Shown piece by piece: positions 17,206-25,731 of a DNA stretch of 64,000 nucleotides. The stretch's first letter is position 1. Each line of letters begins with the position of its first letter. The notes beneath the pieces are model-generated. The model searched no databases. It was not told the DNA's origin and worked only from the letters and a program-made list of their open reading frames with translations. A program made the position numbers and the translations under genes. The DNA is from Pseudomonas sp. MPC6 (GTDB lineage: Bacteria; Pseudomonadota; Gammaproteobacteria; Pseudomonadales; Pseudomonadaceae). The stretch spans positions 186,001 through 250,000 of the forward strand of contig NZ_CP034783.1 in the NCBI RefSeq assembly GCF_006094435.1, written 5' to 3'.

Positions 17206-18843
17206 TCACGCTTCGTCATCCAGGCGTCTGCCCGCCAGCCGGCGGCCACGGGTGATCAGTTCAATGAACTGCACAGCGCTCAACGCATGGGCGAACAGCC
17301 AGCCCTGACCATATTTCACCCCTTCGCTGCTCAGAAACGCCGCTTGCGCTTCATGTTCGATGCCCTCGGCAATCACTTTCAGTTGCAGGGCCTGGGCCAT
17401 GTGAATGATGTGCGGTGCCACGCCACTGCTGGCGGCGTCATGGCCAAGCGCGTCGATAAACGCCTTGTCGATCTTCAGGCAATCCACCGGCAGGGTTTGC
17501 AGGTAGGCGAGGCTGCAATAGCCGGTGCCGAAGTCGTCGATCAGTACCTGATGCCCGACATCGCGCAAGGCCTGCAGGTTTTCCCGGGCCACCACCACAT
17601 CGATCAAGCCCCGTTCGGTGACCTCGAACGCGATCTGCTTGGCCGCGACCCGATGCAACGTCAGCAAGCGCGCCATCACTTGGCCGATACGCGGCACCAT
17701 GACGTCGCAGGCTGCGAGGTTGACCGAGATGTACAACTGCGGATTGGCCCGCAATAAATGACCAAGCTGCTCAAGCAGGCGCTGCAGGACGAAGTCGGTC
17801 ATCTGGCGGATCTGGCCGGTGTTTTCGGCCATGGGGATGAACAGGTCGGGGCTGGTCAGGGTGCCATCCGGTCTGCGCCAGCGGAGCAAGGCTTCTGCCC
17901 CGACACAATTGCGGCTGTCGAGGTCGAAAATCGGTTGATACAACACCTGCAACTCGCCTCGCCGAATGGCGCCAGTCAGTTCGGCATCCATCGACTGTCG
18001 CTGCTTGACCAGCAGGAACACCAGAAAACCCACGCAGATGCCCAGCGCCAGGCTGGCTGGCAACAGCCACCACCAGACCGCAGGCACGTGCATGCCGGTA
18101 CGCGGCGTTATAAGTACAAGCTGGTATTCCGGATTGTTGGTGGGCATGCGGTAAATCAAGCGTGTGTGCGTGACTTGCAGCGCATCGGGACTTTTCGGGG
18201 GCCAGGGTTCGGTCGGTGGCCAGGCCTGCGACACACCCAGTACCGGAATCGCCCGCGTGCCGTGGTCGAGTACCACCAACAGGCTGCTTCCGGGCGACAG
18301 GTCGACCATATCAGTCAAATGCCCGCGGGAGGTCGCGACGCGAAAATTACCGCGCCCGAGCATCAGCGCGGCACGGTTTTCATCAGGCTCGGTGGTGGTG
18401 TTCAGCCAATAGCTATAGGTGGGGCCCTTGATATCCGGCGGCCGTAGCAGCGACAGCCCTTCCTGGCGGGGTCGGTTGGAGCAGATCCGCGAGTCGTCCC
18501 GATAAGCCGCTTCGTAAACGAAACGGTAATTGAAACTGACTTGCTGCAAGGTCGCGATCATCTCGTCGTCGCAGCCCCGCAGCGGCTGCGCTTCGAGGTC
18601 GTCGAGGCTTTCACGCAACTGGCCGAACAGCTGCTCCAGACGGGCCAGGAAGCGTTCGCCCTGGGCGTTCATTTCCTCGCTTTCGCTTTGCTCGACTTGA
18701 TGCATGGCCACAAACAGACTGCCTGTCATTAGCAGGGTTGCGCTCAAGGCAGCAGCCAACATCGCCAAAAACCAAGGGCGATAGAACCATCGACGTAATG
18801 TCTCTTTAGCAGCAGGCATTGGGTACATCCGAAGAATTACCAA
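17206..18843 (-). CDS. CSS-motif sensor cyclic-di-GMP phosphodiesterase (EAL domain)
   Basis: About 540 residues; the start could be 18843, 18828 or 18819. A transmembrane helix (FLAMLAAALSATLLMTGSLFV) is followed by a periplasmic domain of about 200 residues with two cysteines (RGCDDE; SRICSNR), the layout of the CSS-motif domain although the motif reads CSN. A second helix and a complete EAL domain follow: AEALLRW (catalytic glutamate), SVNLAACD, FEVTERG, LIDDFGTGYCSL, and IAEGIEHEAQ. All metal-binding positions appear intact, so it should hydrolyse c-di-GMP. In E. coli relatives such as PdeC, the periplasmic cysteines sense DsbA/DsbB redox state. It is convergent with kinB. Confidence 0.88.
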   Translation of the reverse strand: MVILRMYPMPAAKETLRRWFYRPWFLAMLAAALSATLLMTGSLFVAMHQVEQSESEEMNAQGERFLARLEQLFGQLRESLDDLEAQPLRGCDDEMIATLQQVSFNYRFVYEAAYRDDSRICSNRPRQEGLSLLRPPDIKGPTYSYWLNTTTEPDENRAALMLGRGNFRVATSRGHLTDMVDLSPGSSLLVVLDHGTRAIPVLGVSQAWPPTEPWPPKSPDALQVTHTRLIYRMPTNNPEYQLVLITPRTGMHVPAVWWWLLPASLALGICVGFLVFLLVKQRQSMDAELTGAIRRGELQVLYQPIFDLDSRNCVGAEALLRWRRPDGTLTSPDLFIPMAENTGQIRQMTDFVLQRLLEQLGHLLRANPQLYISVNLAACDVMVPRIGQVMARLLTLHRVAAKQIAFEVTERGLIDVVVARENLQALRDVGHQVLIDDFGTGYCSLAYLQTLPVDCLKIDKAFIDALGHDAASSGVAPHIIHMAQALQLKVIAEGIEHEAQAAFLSSEGVKYGQGWLFAHALSAVQFIELITRGRRLAGRRLDDEA

Positions 18844-18894
18844 TGAGTTATAGCTGCTGATTGAGAAAAAGCTCTTACCGTCGGGCGGGCGTCA

Positions 18895-19677
18895 TTATTT
18901 TGTCTGATTCAAAACGTGTAAAAGTGCCGCGGTTTGCGCATCCGGGGTGCCGTCGAAGCGGGTCGGTCGGAAGTGCATCTGGAAGGCCGCAATCACATGG
19001 CGCGTCGCGACATCCAGTTCGCCGGTTTGCGGCGTGGGGTAACCCAGGCGGGCCAGCTGCGCCTGATACCAACCAATGCTTGGCAACTGGACGCCGAACT
19101 GCACTTGCTGGCGCGCCACGGCCTGCTCGTTTGGCCAGACGCCCAAACCTTCGGCTGCCAGGCGTTTCCAGGGGAACAGCGGTCCCGGATCAAGCTTGCG
19201 CAACGGTGCGATGTCGCTATGACCGATGATGTTGCGCGGGCTGATGGCGTAGCGCTTGCTGATGTCCTTGAGCAACACAATCAGCGACTGCACCTGGGCT
19301 TCGCTGTAGGGATACCAGAGACGCTCCCCGTTTGGCGTGTCCTTGAAGCCGGGATTGACGATTTCGATGCCCAGGGAACTGGAGTTCAACCAGGTCCGAC
19401 CTTGCCACTCGCTTTCGCCGGCGTGCCAGGCCCGCAGGTTTTCATCCATCAGCTTAAAGATGGTGGCGTTTTTGTCATCACCAATCAGGTAATGGCTGCT
19501 GACTTCGCCATGGGTCAGCAACTGCAGCGAGCGCTCCTGCGATGCGGAGGTGTAATGCACCACCACGAACTGGATGCGGCTGTCGTGATTGACCGAGGCA
19601 TGACTGGTGTCGAGCCGGGGGCCGCTGGCACAACCGGCCAACAGAGCCAGCGAGGCGAGGAAAGCAAAAAATTTCAT
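18895..19677 (-). CDS. N-acetylmuramoyl-L-alanine amidase, AmpDh2-type lipoprotein
   Basis: 260 residues from ATG 19677, the only start that gives a lipoprotein signal (MKFFAFLASLALLAGC; lipidated cysteine 16). The Amidase_2 domain shows zinc ligands in VVVHYTS, GHSDIAP and the DPGPLFPW end. A peptidoglycan-binding-like region follows (LARLGYPTPQTGELDVATRHVIAAFQ). The enzyme cleaves the amide between MurNAc and L-Ala and, being lipidated, should sit on the periplasmic face of the outer membrane, like AmpDh2 (PA5485), which occupies the same position after kinB in P. aeruginosa. No classical Shine-Dalgarno sequence precedes the start. Confidence 0.9.
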   Translation of the reverse strand: MKFFAFLASLALLAGCASGPRLDTSHASVNHDSRIQFVVVHYTSASQERSLQLLTHGEVSSHYLIGDDKNATIFKLMDENLRAWHAGESEWQGRTWLNSSSLGIEIVNPGFKDTPNGERLWYPYSEAQVQSLIVLLKDISKRYAISPRNIIGHSDIAPLRKLDPGPLFPWKRLAAEGLGVWPNEQAVARQQVQFGVQLPSIGWYQAQLARLGYPTPQTGELDVATRHVIAAFQMHFRPTRFDGTPDAQTAALLHVLNQTK

Positions 19678-19779
19678 GGCAGGAGGCAATACACGCAAGA
19701 CAATAATGCAACAGTGTAACGTACTGCTTTGCGCACAGACGGGCGGCACGCTGATTTAAACAAATTGGAACAATTGGTC

Positions 19780-21828
19780 CTAACCGATTTGCACCTGGTT
19801 CCGTCCAGCGTGTTTCGCCTTGTATAGCGCCTGATCGGCCCTTTTCAGCACCAGATCGCTGTGTTCGCCGGCTTTGAACTCGGTTAGCCCGATGGAAAGG
19901 GTGATAGTCACCGGCTCGCCCTTGAAGTGGAAAGGACAGGCTTCGATGGCGGTTCGCAGATTTTCCAGCAGTTTCACGCCGGTCCCCACACCCGTTGCGG
20001 GCATCAGCAAAACAAATTCTTCACCGCCGAAGCGCGCAATGAAATCTGTCCCGCGAAGGCGCTTGCGCAGCACGCCGGCGATGATTTTCAGCACTTTGTC
20101 GCCCGCCAGATGGCCATAGTTGTCGTTGATGCGTTTGAAATGGTCGAGGTCAAGCATGGCCAGCGACAAGGTATTGCCCTGTTGTTGCCACAGGCTGATT
20201 TCATGGTCGAGCCGTTCGCTCCAGGCCGCCCGATTGGGCAGACCGGTCAGCGGGTCGATCAAGGCTTTCTGGCGCTGCTCCTCGAGGTGTTCGCGAAAGC
20301 CCAGAGCTTCCTGTTCCATGTGGGCAACCCGTTCGGCCAGGCTGTGCAGGCGGCCGGCCATCTCTTGCTCACGCTCGTCGCGCTGCTTGCGGTGCTGTTC
20401 CATGGTATCGAGCAGGCCTTCGAGATGGTTTTCCAGGACGTGCTTGAGATCGCCCAGGTCGGCCGCTTCGTGCATGCTGCTCTGTAAGCCGTCGACCTGT
20501 TCGCGGATCTGCGTATCCATTACCTGCGCGGCAAAACGGCTGTCGGCATGCCCGGCGCTGGCGGCTTGCAGATTGCTCTGGAACGACTCCAGGCGCTCGT
20601 TCAAGCGCTGCAAGTACGTTTCGAATTCGTGTTGGCCGCTGTCGGAAATCGCCAACATCAAGGTTGCCAGATCGTCGAGGATCGGCAGCAGTTCGTACCA
20701 GTTCAGCCCGTTTTGCAGACGCTCACGCATCGATTCGGCTTGCGGGCGGTGACGCTCGGGCAACGTCAGGTCGTCGAGCAACCCCAGCAGCGTGTCTTCG
20801 ATATGCCTGGCCACCGAGCTGTAGGACGGCTCCGGGGAGTCCGGCAGCGCATAAAGCATGTCGTGCTCGCTGAGGTGCGGATCGGCGACGGCCAGGGCAG
20901 AAGGGGGTGGCGGGGTATCGGGAGGTTCCGCGATAGTCGGCTCGTGGGGGTCGCAGGTCGCTTCAGCCTCAATTGCCGGGGCGACCAGGGGTGTTGCCGG
21001 CACTTCGGGTTGTTCGATATCCCCTTGAGTACGCACCTCGGCTTCCTGCTGCGGCTCAATGATAGGCAGGGCATGGGTCTGCGGGGTGGAGGGCTCCACT
21101 GTGTTGGCTGATGCCTGGATCTTTTGCGGTTCGATGACGGCCACGGCAGCGACGGGTCGCGCCACAGGCACCTCGGCGACGGCAGAAGCGAGACTGACAG
21201 TTGTAGCTGACCGTGTCGCGGCAATCGGCGCCGAGACGGCTTTGGCAGGCTGCACGGTGGGTGCCTGCGCTGTGAGAGCGACCACGGGCGCTGCGTCATC
21301 CGCTTCACGGTGACCGAACAGCCGCTGCAACAGGCCGGGGCGACCGGGCTCTGCCGGGCTTTCAAGCTGACTCAGGGCTTTGGCTTGCAGGCTGCTCAGT
21401 TCGCTGAGCAGTAACGGAATCTCACGCACCTGACTGACGCGTGCGTCCAAGCGTTTGGCGAACTCCTTGAGGGGGCGGCTGACTTCCCGGGGCAGCGGCA
21501 ATGTTTGCAGTTGCGCGACTAATGCGGTCAGTGCGGCACTGGTCTGATTGACCCGGGTTTCGCGGCGTTGTTCAGAGTCGAGCACGGCTTTCTCCAGCCG
21601 TGGCAGCAGGGCCGCCAGGCCGGCGTCCATGTCATTGGTGCGTATGACTTCGCGCATTTGCTTCATGCACTCGTCAACCGAGCGGTCGGTGCCCTCGGCC
21701 GCCAACGTGCTGCGCACCAGGCCACGACACAACAAGTCGAGCCGGGCATCCCATCGACGCTCGAGCTTTTCCTGTTGTTCGATGCTTTTGAGGTACTTTT
21801 CTTTCCAGCGCTGTGTTTCGTCGCTCAT
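19780..21828 (-). CDS. GGDEF domain diguanylate cyclase, cytoplasmic, long regulatory N-terminus
   Basis: 682 residues with no membrane helix. The first 200 residues are charged and helical, residues about 200-340 are low-complexity and rich in A, P, V, E and Q, and a coiled-coil region precedes the C-terminal GGDEF domain. The active site reads FGGEEFVLLMP (GGEEF, active type), after the segment DPLTGLPNRAAW. It makes c-di-GMP from two GTP. P. aeruginosa PA5487 (DgcH) has the same position and size. The stop lies about 100 bases before the amidase gene; the start overlaps the EEP gene stop by four bases. Confidence 0.92.
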   Translation of the reverse strand: MSDETQRWKEKYLKSIEQQEKLERRWDARLDLLCRGLVRSTLAAEGTDRSVDECMKQMREVIRTNDMDAGLAALLPRLEKAVLDSEQRRETRVNQTSAALTALVAQLQTLPLPREVSRPLKEFAKRLDARVSQVREIPLLLSELSSLQAKALSQLESPAEPGRPGLLQRLFGHREADDAAPVVALTAQAPTVQPAKAVSAPIAATRSATTVSLASAVAEVPVARPVAAVAVIEPQKIQASANTVEPSTPQTHALPIIEPQQEAEVRTQGDIEQPEVPATPLVAPAIEAEATCDPHEPTIAEPPDTPPPPSALAVADPHLSEHDMLYALPDSPEPSYSSVARHIEDTLLGLLDDLTLPERHRPQAESMRERLQNGLNWYELLPILDDLATLMLAISDSGQHEFETYLQRLNERLESFQSNLQAASAGHADSRFAAQVMDTQIREQVDGLQSSMHEAADLGDLKHVLENHLEGLLDTMEQHRKQRDEREQEMAGRLHSLAERVAHMEQEALGFREHLEEQRQKALIDPLTGLPNRAAWSERLDHEISLWQQQGNTLSLAMLDLDHFKRINDNYGHLAGDKVLKIIAGVLRKRLRGTDFIARFGGEEFVLLMPATGVGTGVKLLENLRTAIEACPFHFKGEPVTITLSIGLTEFKAGEHSDLVLKRADQALYKAKHAGRNQVQIG

Positions 21829-22703
21829 TCATGGGGTCCGCGATGGGCAGAACTCAACGCGGGCAATGCATCGGCCGTGAGCGAACCCGGCAGACGAATC
21901 TCTACCGCGACCGGCAGGTGATCGGAAATGGGTTGTGCCAGCACCTCGACCTTTTCCAGGGTCAGGGTCGGGCTGAGCAGAATATGGTCCAGGCAGCGTT
22001 GCGGGCGCCAACTGGGGAAGGTCGCTTCCAGCTGTGGTGCGAGCAGGCCGAGGTCGCGCAACGGCGAATTTTGCAGCAAGTCACTGGCATGGGTATTCAT
22101 GTCGCCCATCAGCACCTGGTGTTTATAACCCCCGATCAACTCGCGAATGTAAGCCAGTTGCATGCTGCGGGCGCGGGCACCCAGTGCCAGGTGCATCATG
22201 ACCACCACCAGCGCTTCCGGACCTTCGCCGAAACGGACCAGGATCGCGCCGCGACCCTTGGGGCCCGGCAACGGATGGTCTTCAATCGCCCACGGGCGCA
22301 GGCGGCTGAGCACGCCATTGCTGTGCTGGCCGAGGCGACCGAGGTTGCGATTGAGTTGTTGATACCAGTAAGGGAACGCACCGAGCTGAGCCAGGTGCTC
22401 GACCTGATTGACGTAGCCGGATCGCAGGCTGCCGCCGTCGACTTCCTGCAGGGCGACCAGATCGAAGTCGCCCAGCAGATTGCCGATTTTTTGCAGATTG
22501 TTGGCACGCCCGGTGTGCGGCAACAGATGTTGCCAGCCGCGGGTCAGGTAATGCCGGTACCGCTCGGTACTGATGCCGACCTGGATATTGAAACTGAGCA
22601 AGCGCAGGCGACTGTCAGCGGGCAGCCCCGTCGATTCCAGGTGATGTTCGTTGACCCGCGGATCATGCAGGCCAACGACGCGTTCAGTACCCCAGCGGCG
22701 CAT
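21825..22703 (-). CDS. endonuclease/exonuclease/phosphatase (EEP) family protein
   Basis: 292 residues. EEP superfamily motifs are present in order: LRLLSFNIQVG, ALQEVDGG (metal-binding glutamate), MGDMNTH, LDHILLSPTL, and ISDHLPVAVEI (catalytic D-H). These enzymes hydrolyse phosphodiesters in nucleic acids, lipids or inositol phosphates; the substrate here is unknown. There is no signal peptide. The ATGA overlap with the downstream diguanylate cyclase gene shows an operon, as for PA5488-PA5487. Confidence 0.88.
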   Translation of the reverse strand: MRRWGTERVVGLHDPRVNEHHLESTGLPADSRLRLLSFNIQVGISTERYRHYLTRGWQHLLPHTGRANNLQKIGNLLGDFDLVALQEVDGGSLRSGYVNQVEHLAQLGAFPYWYQQLNRNLGRLGQHSNGVLSRLRPWAIEDHPLPGPKGRGAILVRFGEGPEALVVVMMHLALGARARSMQLAYIRELIGGYKHQVLMGDMNTHASDLLQNSPLRDLGLLAPQLEATFPSWRPQRCLDHILLSPTLTLEKVEVLAQPISDHLPVAVEIRLPGSLTADALPALSSAHRGPHE

Positions 22704-22717
22704 GGCAGGCCCCGCGC

Positions 22718-23359
22718 TTAGTTGGCGGCAGCCTTGTTAGCCGCTCGCTCTTTGTCGATCAGTTTGTCGGCCAGTTGCAATGCCTGCTCGGCGCCGCCGG
22801 CAGAGCCTACGTCGAAGCGATACTTGCCGTTGACGATCATGGTTGGAACGCCGGTGATTTCATATTTTTTGGCCAGGTCAGTGGCTTTGACGATCTGGCC
22901 CTTGATCGCGAAGGAGTCGAAGGTGGCCAGGAACTTGTCCTTGTCTACGCCCTGGGTGGCCAGGAAGTCTGCCATTTCATTCTTGTCGACCAGCTTCTTG
23001 TGTTCTTTCTGGATGGCGTTGAATACCGCAGCGTGCACCTTGTCTTCGACGCCCATGGCTTCAAGGGTCAGGAACAGCTGGCCGTGTGCGTTCCACGGGC
23101 CACCGAACATGGCTGGAATGCGCACGAAGTTCACGTCGGAAGGCAATTTCTCAACCCAAGGGTTGATCACCGGTTCGAAAGCATAGCAATGCGGGCAGCC
23201 GTACCAGAACAGCTCCACCACTTCGATCTTGCCCGGCACGGCAACCGGAACTGGATTGCTCAGTTCAACATAGGGTGCTGCGGGTGCTTCGGCGGCTTGG
23301 GCGGTCATGCCGAACAGGCTGGCAGCGACGAATGCGGCGCTGATGATCAGATTACGCAT
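22718..23359 (-). CDS. dsbA: DsbA, periplasmic thiol:disulfide oxidoreductase
   Basis: 213 residues with signal peptide (MRNLIISAAFVAASLFGMTAQA). The active site is CPHC in FWYGCPHCYAFEP, and the cis-proline lies in ITGVPTMIVNGKYRF. The enzyme introduces disulfides into exported proteins and is reoxidised by DsbB. It lies 15 bases upstream of the EEP gene on the same strand. Its product would also affect the neighbouring proteins with paired periplasmic cysteines (CSS-EAL, cytochromes, Ivy). Confidence 0.95.
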   Translation of the reverse strand: MRNLIISAAFVAASLFGMTAQAAEAPAAPYVELSNPVPVAVPGKIEVVELFWYGCPHCYAFEPVINPWVEKLPSDVNFVRIPAMFGGPWNAHGQLFLTLEAMGVEDKVHAAVFNAIQKEHKKLVDKNEMADFLATQGVDKDKFLATFDSFAIKGQIVKATDLAKKYEITGVPTMIVNGKYRFDVGSAGGAEQALQLADKLIDKERAANKAAAN

Positions 23360-23452
23360 GCTTTACTCCTGGACAAATGGGGTCGCCTCGCGCGACCTGT
23401 CTTCAGACAGGTCATGGCGGGCTTGAGTTCTGTAGTGTAACGGCAGCGGCCA

Positions 23453-23482
23453 CAAAAAAGGGCGGCCAAGGCCACCCTTTTT
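23453..23482 (-). terminator. terminator of cc4, between cc4 and dsbA
   Basis: AAAAAAGGGcGGCC-aa-GGCCaCCCTTTTT forms a strong stem with T tracts on both strands. It separates the cytochrome genes from dsbA. Confidence 0.8.
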
Positions 23483-23558
23483 ATGCTCGCATCGACAGAT
23501 TAATCGAGCGTTAACGTTGCAAGAGATGTGCATCCCGCGCAACGTTCGCTCGGCGGTC

Positions 23559-24170
23559 TCAGTGCAAGCCTTGAATGTAGCTGGAGACTGCAGCGATATC
23601 TTCGTCGCTCAGCTTTTTGGCGATGCTTTGCATCGGTTTGGTATCGCCATCGTTGGCCCGACCGCCTTCTTCCTTGCGGAAATCGGTCAGTTGCTTGGCA
23701 ATATACTGAGCATGCTGCCCGCCGAGGTGGGGGAAGCCGGCCGCTGCGTTGCCCTTGCCGTCTGGCGAGTGGCAGCCGGTGCAGGATGGCAGGCCCTTGG
23801 CCAGGTCACCGCCGCGGAACAAGGCTTCACCGCGAGACACGACTTTCGGGTCGGCGGCGCCAACGCTGCCTTTCTGGCTGGCGAAGTAGGCGGAGATATC
23901 GGCCAGGTCCTGATCGCTCAGGTTGGTCAGCAGGCCGGTCATTTCCAGTACCGTGCGTTTGCCGGACTTGATGTCGTGCAACTGCTTGTTCAGATAACGT
24001 TCGCCCTGGCCCGCCAGTTTCGGAAAGTTAGGCGCCATGCTGTTGCCATCCGGGCCATGACAGGCGCCACATACTGCGGCTTTCGCCTGACCAGCAGTTG
24101 CATCACCTGCAGCATGGGCTACGCCGGAGATCCCCACGGTCAACAGCAGACTCACGATCAATTTGTTCAT
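23559..24170 (-). CDS. cc4: cytochrome c4, diheme electron carrier
   Basis: 203 residues with a signal peptide ending VAHAAG. There are two c-type heme sites, CGACH and CTGCH, about 97 residues apart, giving the two-lobed architecture of cytochrome c4, with methionine ligands in GNSMAPNFPKL and DTKPMQSI. It is periplasmic and carries electrons from the bc1 complex to cbb3 and other oxidases. It lies about 46 bases downstream of a single-heme cytochrome gene on the same strand, as in PA5490-PA5491. Confidence 0.93.
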   Translation of the reverse strand: MNKLIVSLLLTVGISGVAHAAGDATAGQAKAAVCGACHGPDGNSMAPNFPKLAGQGERYLNKQLHDIKSGKRTVLEMTGLLTNLSDQDLADISAYFASQKGSVGAADPKVVSRGEALFRGGDLAKGLPSCTGCHSPDGKGNAAAGFPHLGGQHAQYIAKQLTDFRKEEGGRANDGDTKPMQSIAKKLSDEDIAAVSSYIQGLH

Positions 24171-24216
24171 CAGCTAATCCAACTACGGCTAAGGGTTAAA
24201 GAGTTATGGACCGGAA

Positions 24217-24507
24217 TCACTCGCTCATCCACTGGATGATGGCTCGATAATCCTCGGCACTGCAGTCCATGCACAAACCACGCGGCGGCATCGCCTTGAA
24301 ACCCTGGGTCACGTGTTGCACCAGCGTCTCCATACCTTTCGCCAACCTCGGCGTCCAAGCTTCCTGATCGCCCTTCTTGGGCGCCATGGGTAGTTGGCCG
24401 GAATGACAGGCACCACAAACACGGTTGTACACAGCTTCCGGATCCTGTGTAGCCTGAGCGCTGTAAAGCGGCATCAAGACACCGGCAGCTAGCAGCCATT
24501 TCGTCAT
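24217..24507 (-). CDS. cytochrome c5-like monoheme protein
   Basis: 96 residues with a signal peptide (MTKWLLAAGVLMPLYSAQA). One heme site CGACH and the conserved AMPPRGLCMDCSAEDY segment, with the methionine ligand and two extra cysteines, match the cytochrome c5 (CycB) family. It should be a periplasmic electron carrier and is probably cotranscribed with cc4. Confidence 0.88.
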   Translation of the reverse strand: MTKWLLAAGVLMPLYSAQATQDPEAVYNRVCGACHSGQLPMAPKKGDQEAWTPRLAKGMETLVQHVTQGFKAMPPRGLCMDCSAEDYRAIIQWMSE

Positions 24508-24698
24508 AAAACGACCTTTTCAGGGTTGAGAGCGTTTTGCGTTCTAATGCGCAATCAAGGTCAATCGCCCTCGTGAACTTCATCCTACGCTGGGACAAAG
24601 CGCACACAAAATCTGCGGCATTATATACTGGCGTCACTGAAACGGAAACGACACCGCTTGCCGCGTCCATTCCCGGCGCCGCCCACATCGGAAATCCC

Positions 24699-25340
24699 AT
24701 GCAATTCAAGAACCCCATCCTCGGCCTGTGCCAACAGTCCACCTTCATGCTCAGCGCTGCCAAAGTCGATCAATGTCCCGACGACGAAGGCTTTGAAGTG
24801 GCCTTCGCCGGGCGTTCCAACGCCGGCAAGTCCAGCGCGCTGAACACCCTGACGCACGCCAGCCTGGCGCGAACCTCGAAAACCCCGGGGCGCACACAGC
24901 TGTTGAACTTCTTCAAGCTAGACGATGAACGCCGTCTGGTCGACCTTCCGGGTTACGGTTACGCAAAAGTACCGATCCCGTTGAAGCTGCACTGGCAGCG
25001 TCACCTGGAAGCCTATCTGGGTGGCCGCGAAAGTTTGAAGGGTCTGATTCTGATGATGGATATCCGTCATCCAATGACCGATTTCGACCTGCTGATGCTC
25101 GACTGGGCCGTCGCCGCCGGCATGCCGATGCACATTCTGCTGACCAAAGCGGACAAGCTGACCTACGGCGCAGCAAAAAACACGCTGCTCAAGGTTCAGG
25201 CGGACATTCGTAAAGGTTGGGGCGATGCCGTGTCGATTCAGCTGTTTTCCGCGCCGAAACGCCTCGGCCTGGAAGACGCCTACACTGTGTTGGCAGGCTG
25301 GATGGAACTGGCGGACAAGGGCGCCGAGACTGCCGAGTAA
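24699..25340 (+). CDS. engB: EngB/YihA ribosome biogenesis GTPase
   Basis: 213 residues from ATG 24699 ([12 protein letters not shown]); the frame is open upstream, but this start matches the family. TRAFAC GTPase motifs: G1 [10 protein letters not shown]3 [10 protein letters not shown]4 TKADKL and G5 near LFSAPKR, with the G2 threonine in KTPGRTQ. EngB acts in assembly of the large ribosomal subunit. It is convergent with polA, with the ErsA-like RNA between them, as in P. aeruginosa. Confidence 0.95.
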   Translation: MQFKNPILGLCQQSTFMLSAAKVDQCPDDEGFEVAFAGRSNAGKSSALNTLTHASLARTSKTPGRTQLLNFFKLDDERRLVDLPGYGYAKVPIPLKLHWQRHLEAYLGGRESLKGLILMMDIRHPMTDFDLLMLDWAVAAGMPMHILLTKADKLTYGAAKNTLLKVQADIRKGWGDAVSIQLFSAPKRLGLEDAYTVLAGWMELADKGAETAE

Positions 25341-25363
25341 GGTTGCCAGGTTAAATCGCGGGC

Positions 25364-25408
25364 AAAAAAAACCCCGGACTTCTATGGGGAGGGGGAAGTT
25401 CCGGGGTT
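25364..25408 (-). terminator. Rho-independent terminator of the ErsA-like RNA
   Basis: A 13-14 bp GC-rich stem whose loop is the C-rich seed, followed by eight T residues on the minus strand (A run at 25364-25371). Confidence 0.85.
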
Positions 25409-25494
25409 CAAGTTCCGGACCGTTAGGGCGGGGTCCAGATATCTGCCAACACTTAACACAACATAGGAGCATCGAAAGGCTTCACCAGCCATTC
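25364..25494 (-). ncRNA. ersA: ErsA-like small RNA (Spot 42 locus)
   Basis: On the minus strand between engB and polA, a transcript of about 131 bases can run from just after an AlgU-type promoter to a hairpin with eight Ts. The terminal stem is AACCCCGGAACTTC paired with GAAGTCCGGGGTT, and its loop is the C-rich stretch CCCTCCCC, the kind of seed used by ErsA on algC and oprD mRNAs. Position, length (ErsA is about 130 nt) and the sigma-22 promoter all fit the P. aeruginosa RNA. The identification uses locus and architecture, not an alignment. Confidence 0.8.
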
Positions 25495-25500
25495 AGTAAA

Positions 25501-25528
25501 TCTGAGTGGCATTTCACGGGTTTAGTTC
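25501..25528 (-). promoter_or_regulatory. AlgU (sigma-22/RpoE) type promoter of the ErsA-like RNA
   Basis: Minus strand: GAACTA (25528-25523), a 17-base spacer, then TCAGA (25505-25501). This fits the AlgU consensus GAACTT-N16/17-TCtgA. Transcription would start near 25494. Confidence 0.7.
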
Positions 25529-25587
25529 CTGAAGCGGTAAAAAACCATTGGAAATAAGCCCGCGCATTTTCCGATCTATGGTCCCCT

Positions 25588-25716
25588 GAAGGAGCCGGCT
25601 TGCTGGCGAAGGCGTTTTCATTGGCGCTGCAAGACTCGAGGCCGCCTTCGCTGGCAAGCCAGCTCCTACAGAACGCAGCGATCTTAAGACCATCGCAAGC
25701 AAGCTTGCTCCTACAG
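25588..25716. repeat. cluster of three REP elements
   Basis: Three REP-like units: GGAGCCGGCTTGCTGGCGAAGG from 25590, its inverted partner at about 25644-25670, and a third, diverged copy at about 25691-25716, all between the sRNA promoter and the polA stop. Confidence 0.75.
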
Positions 25717-25731
25717 ACAGAATGGGGCGAC

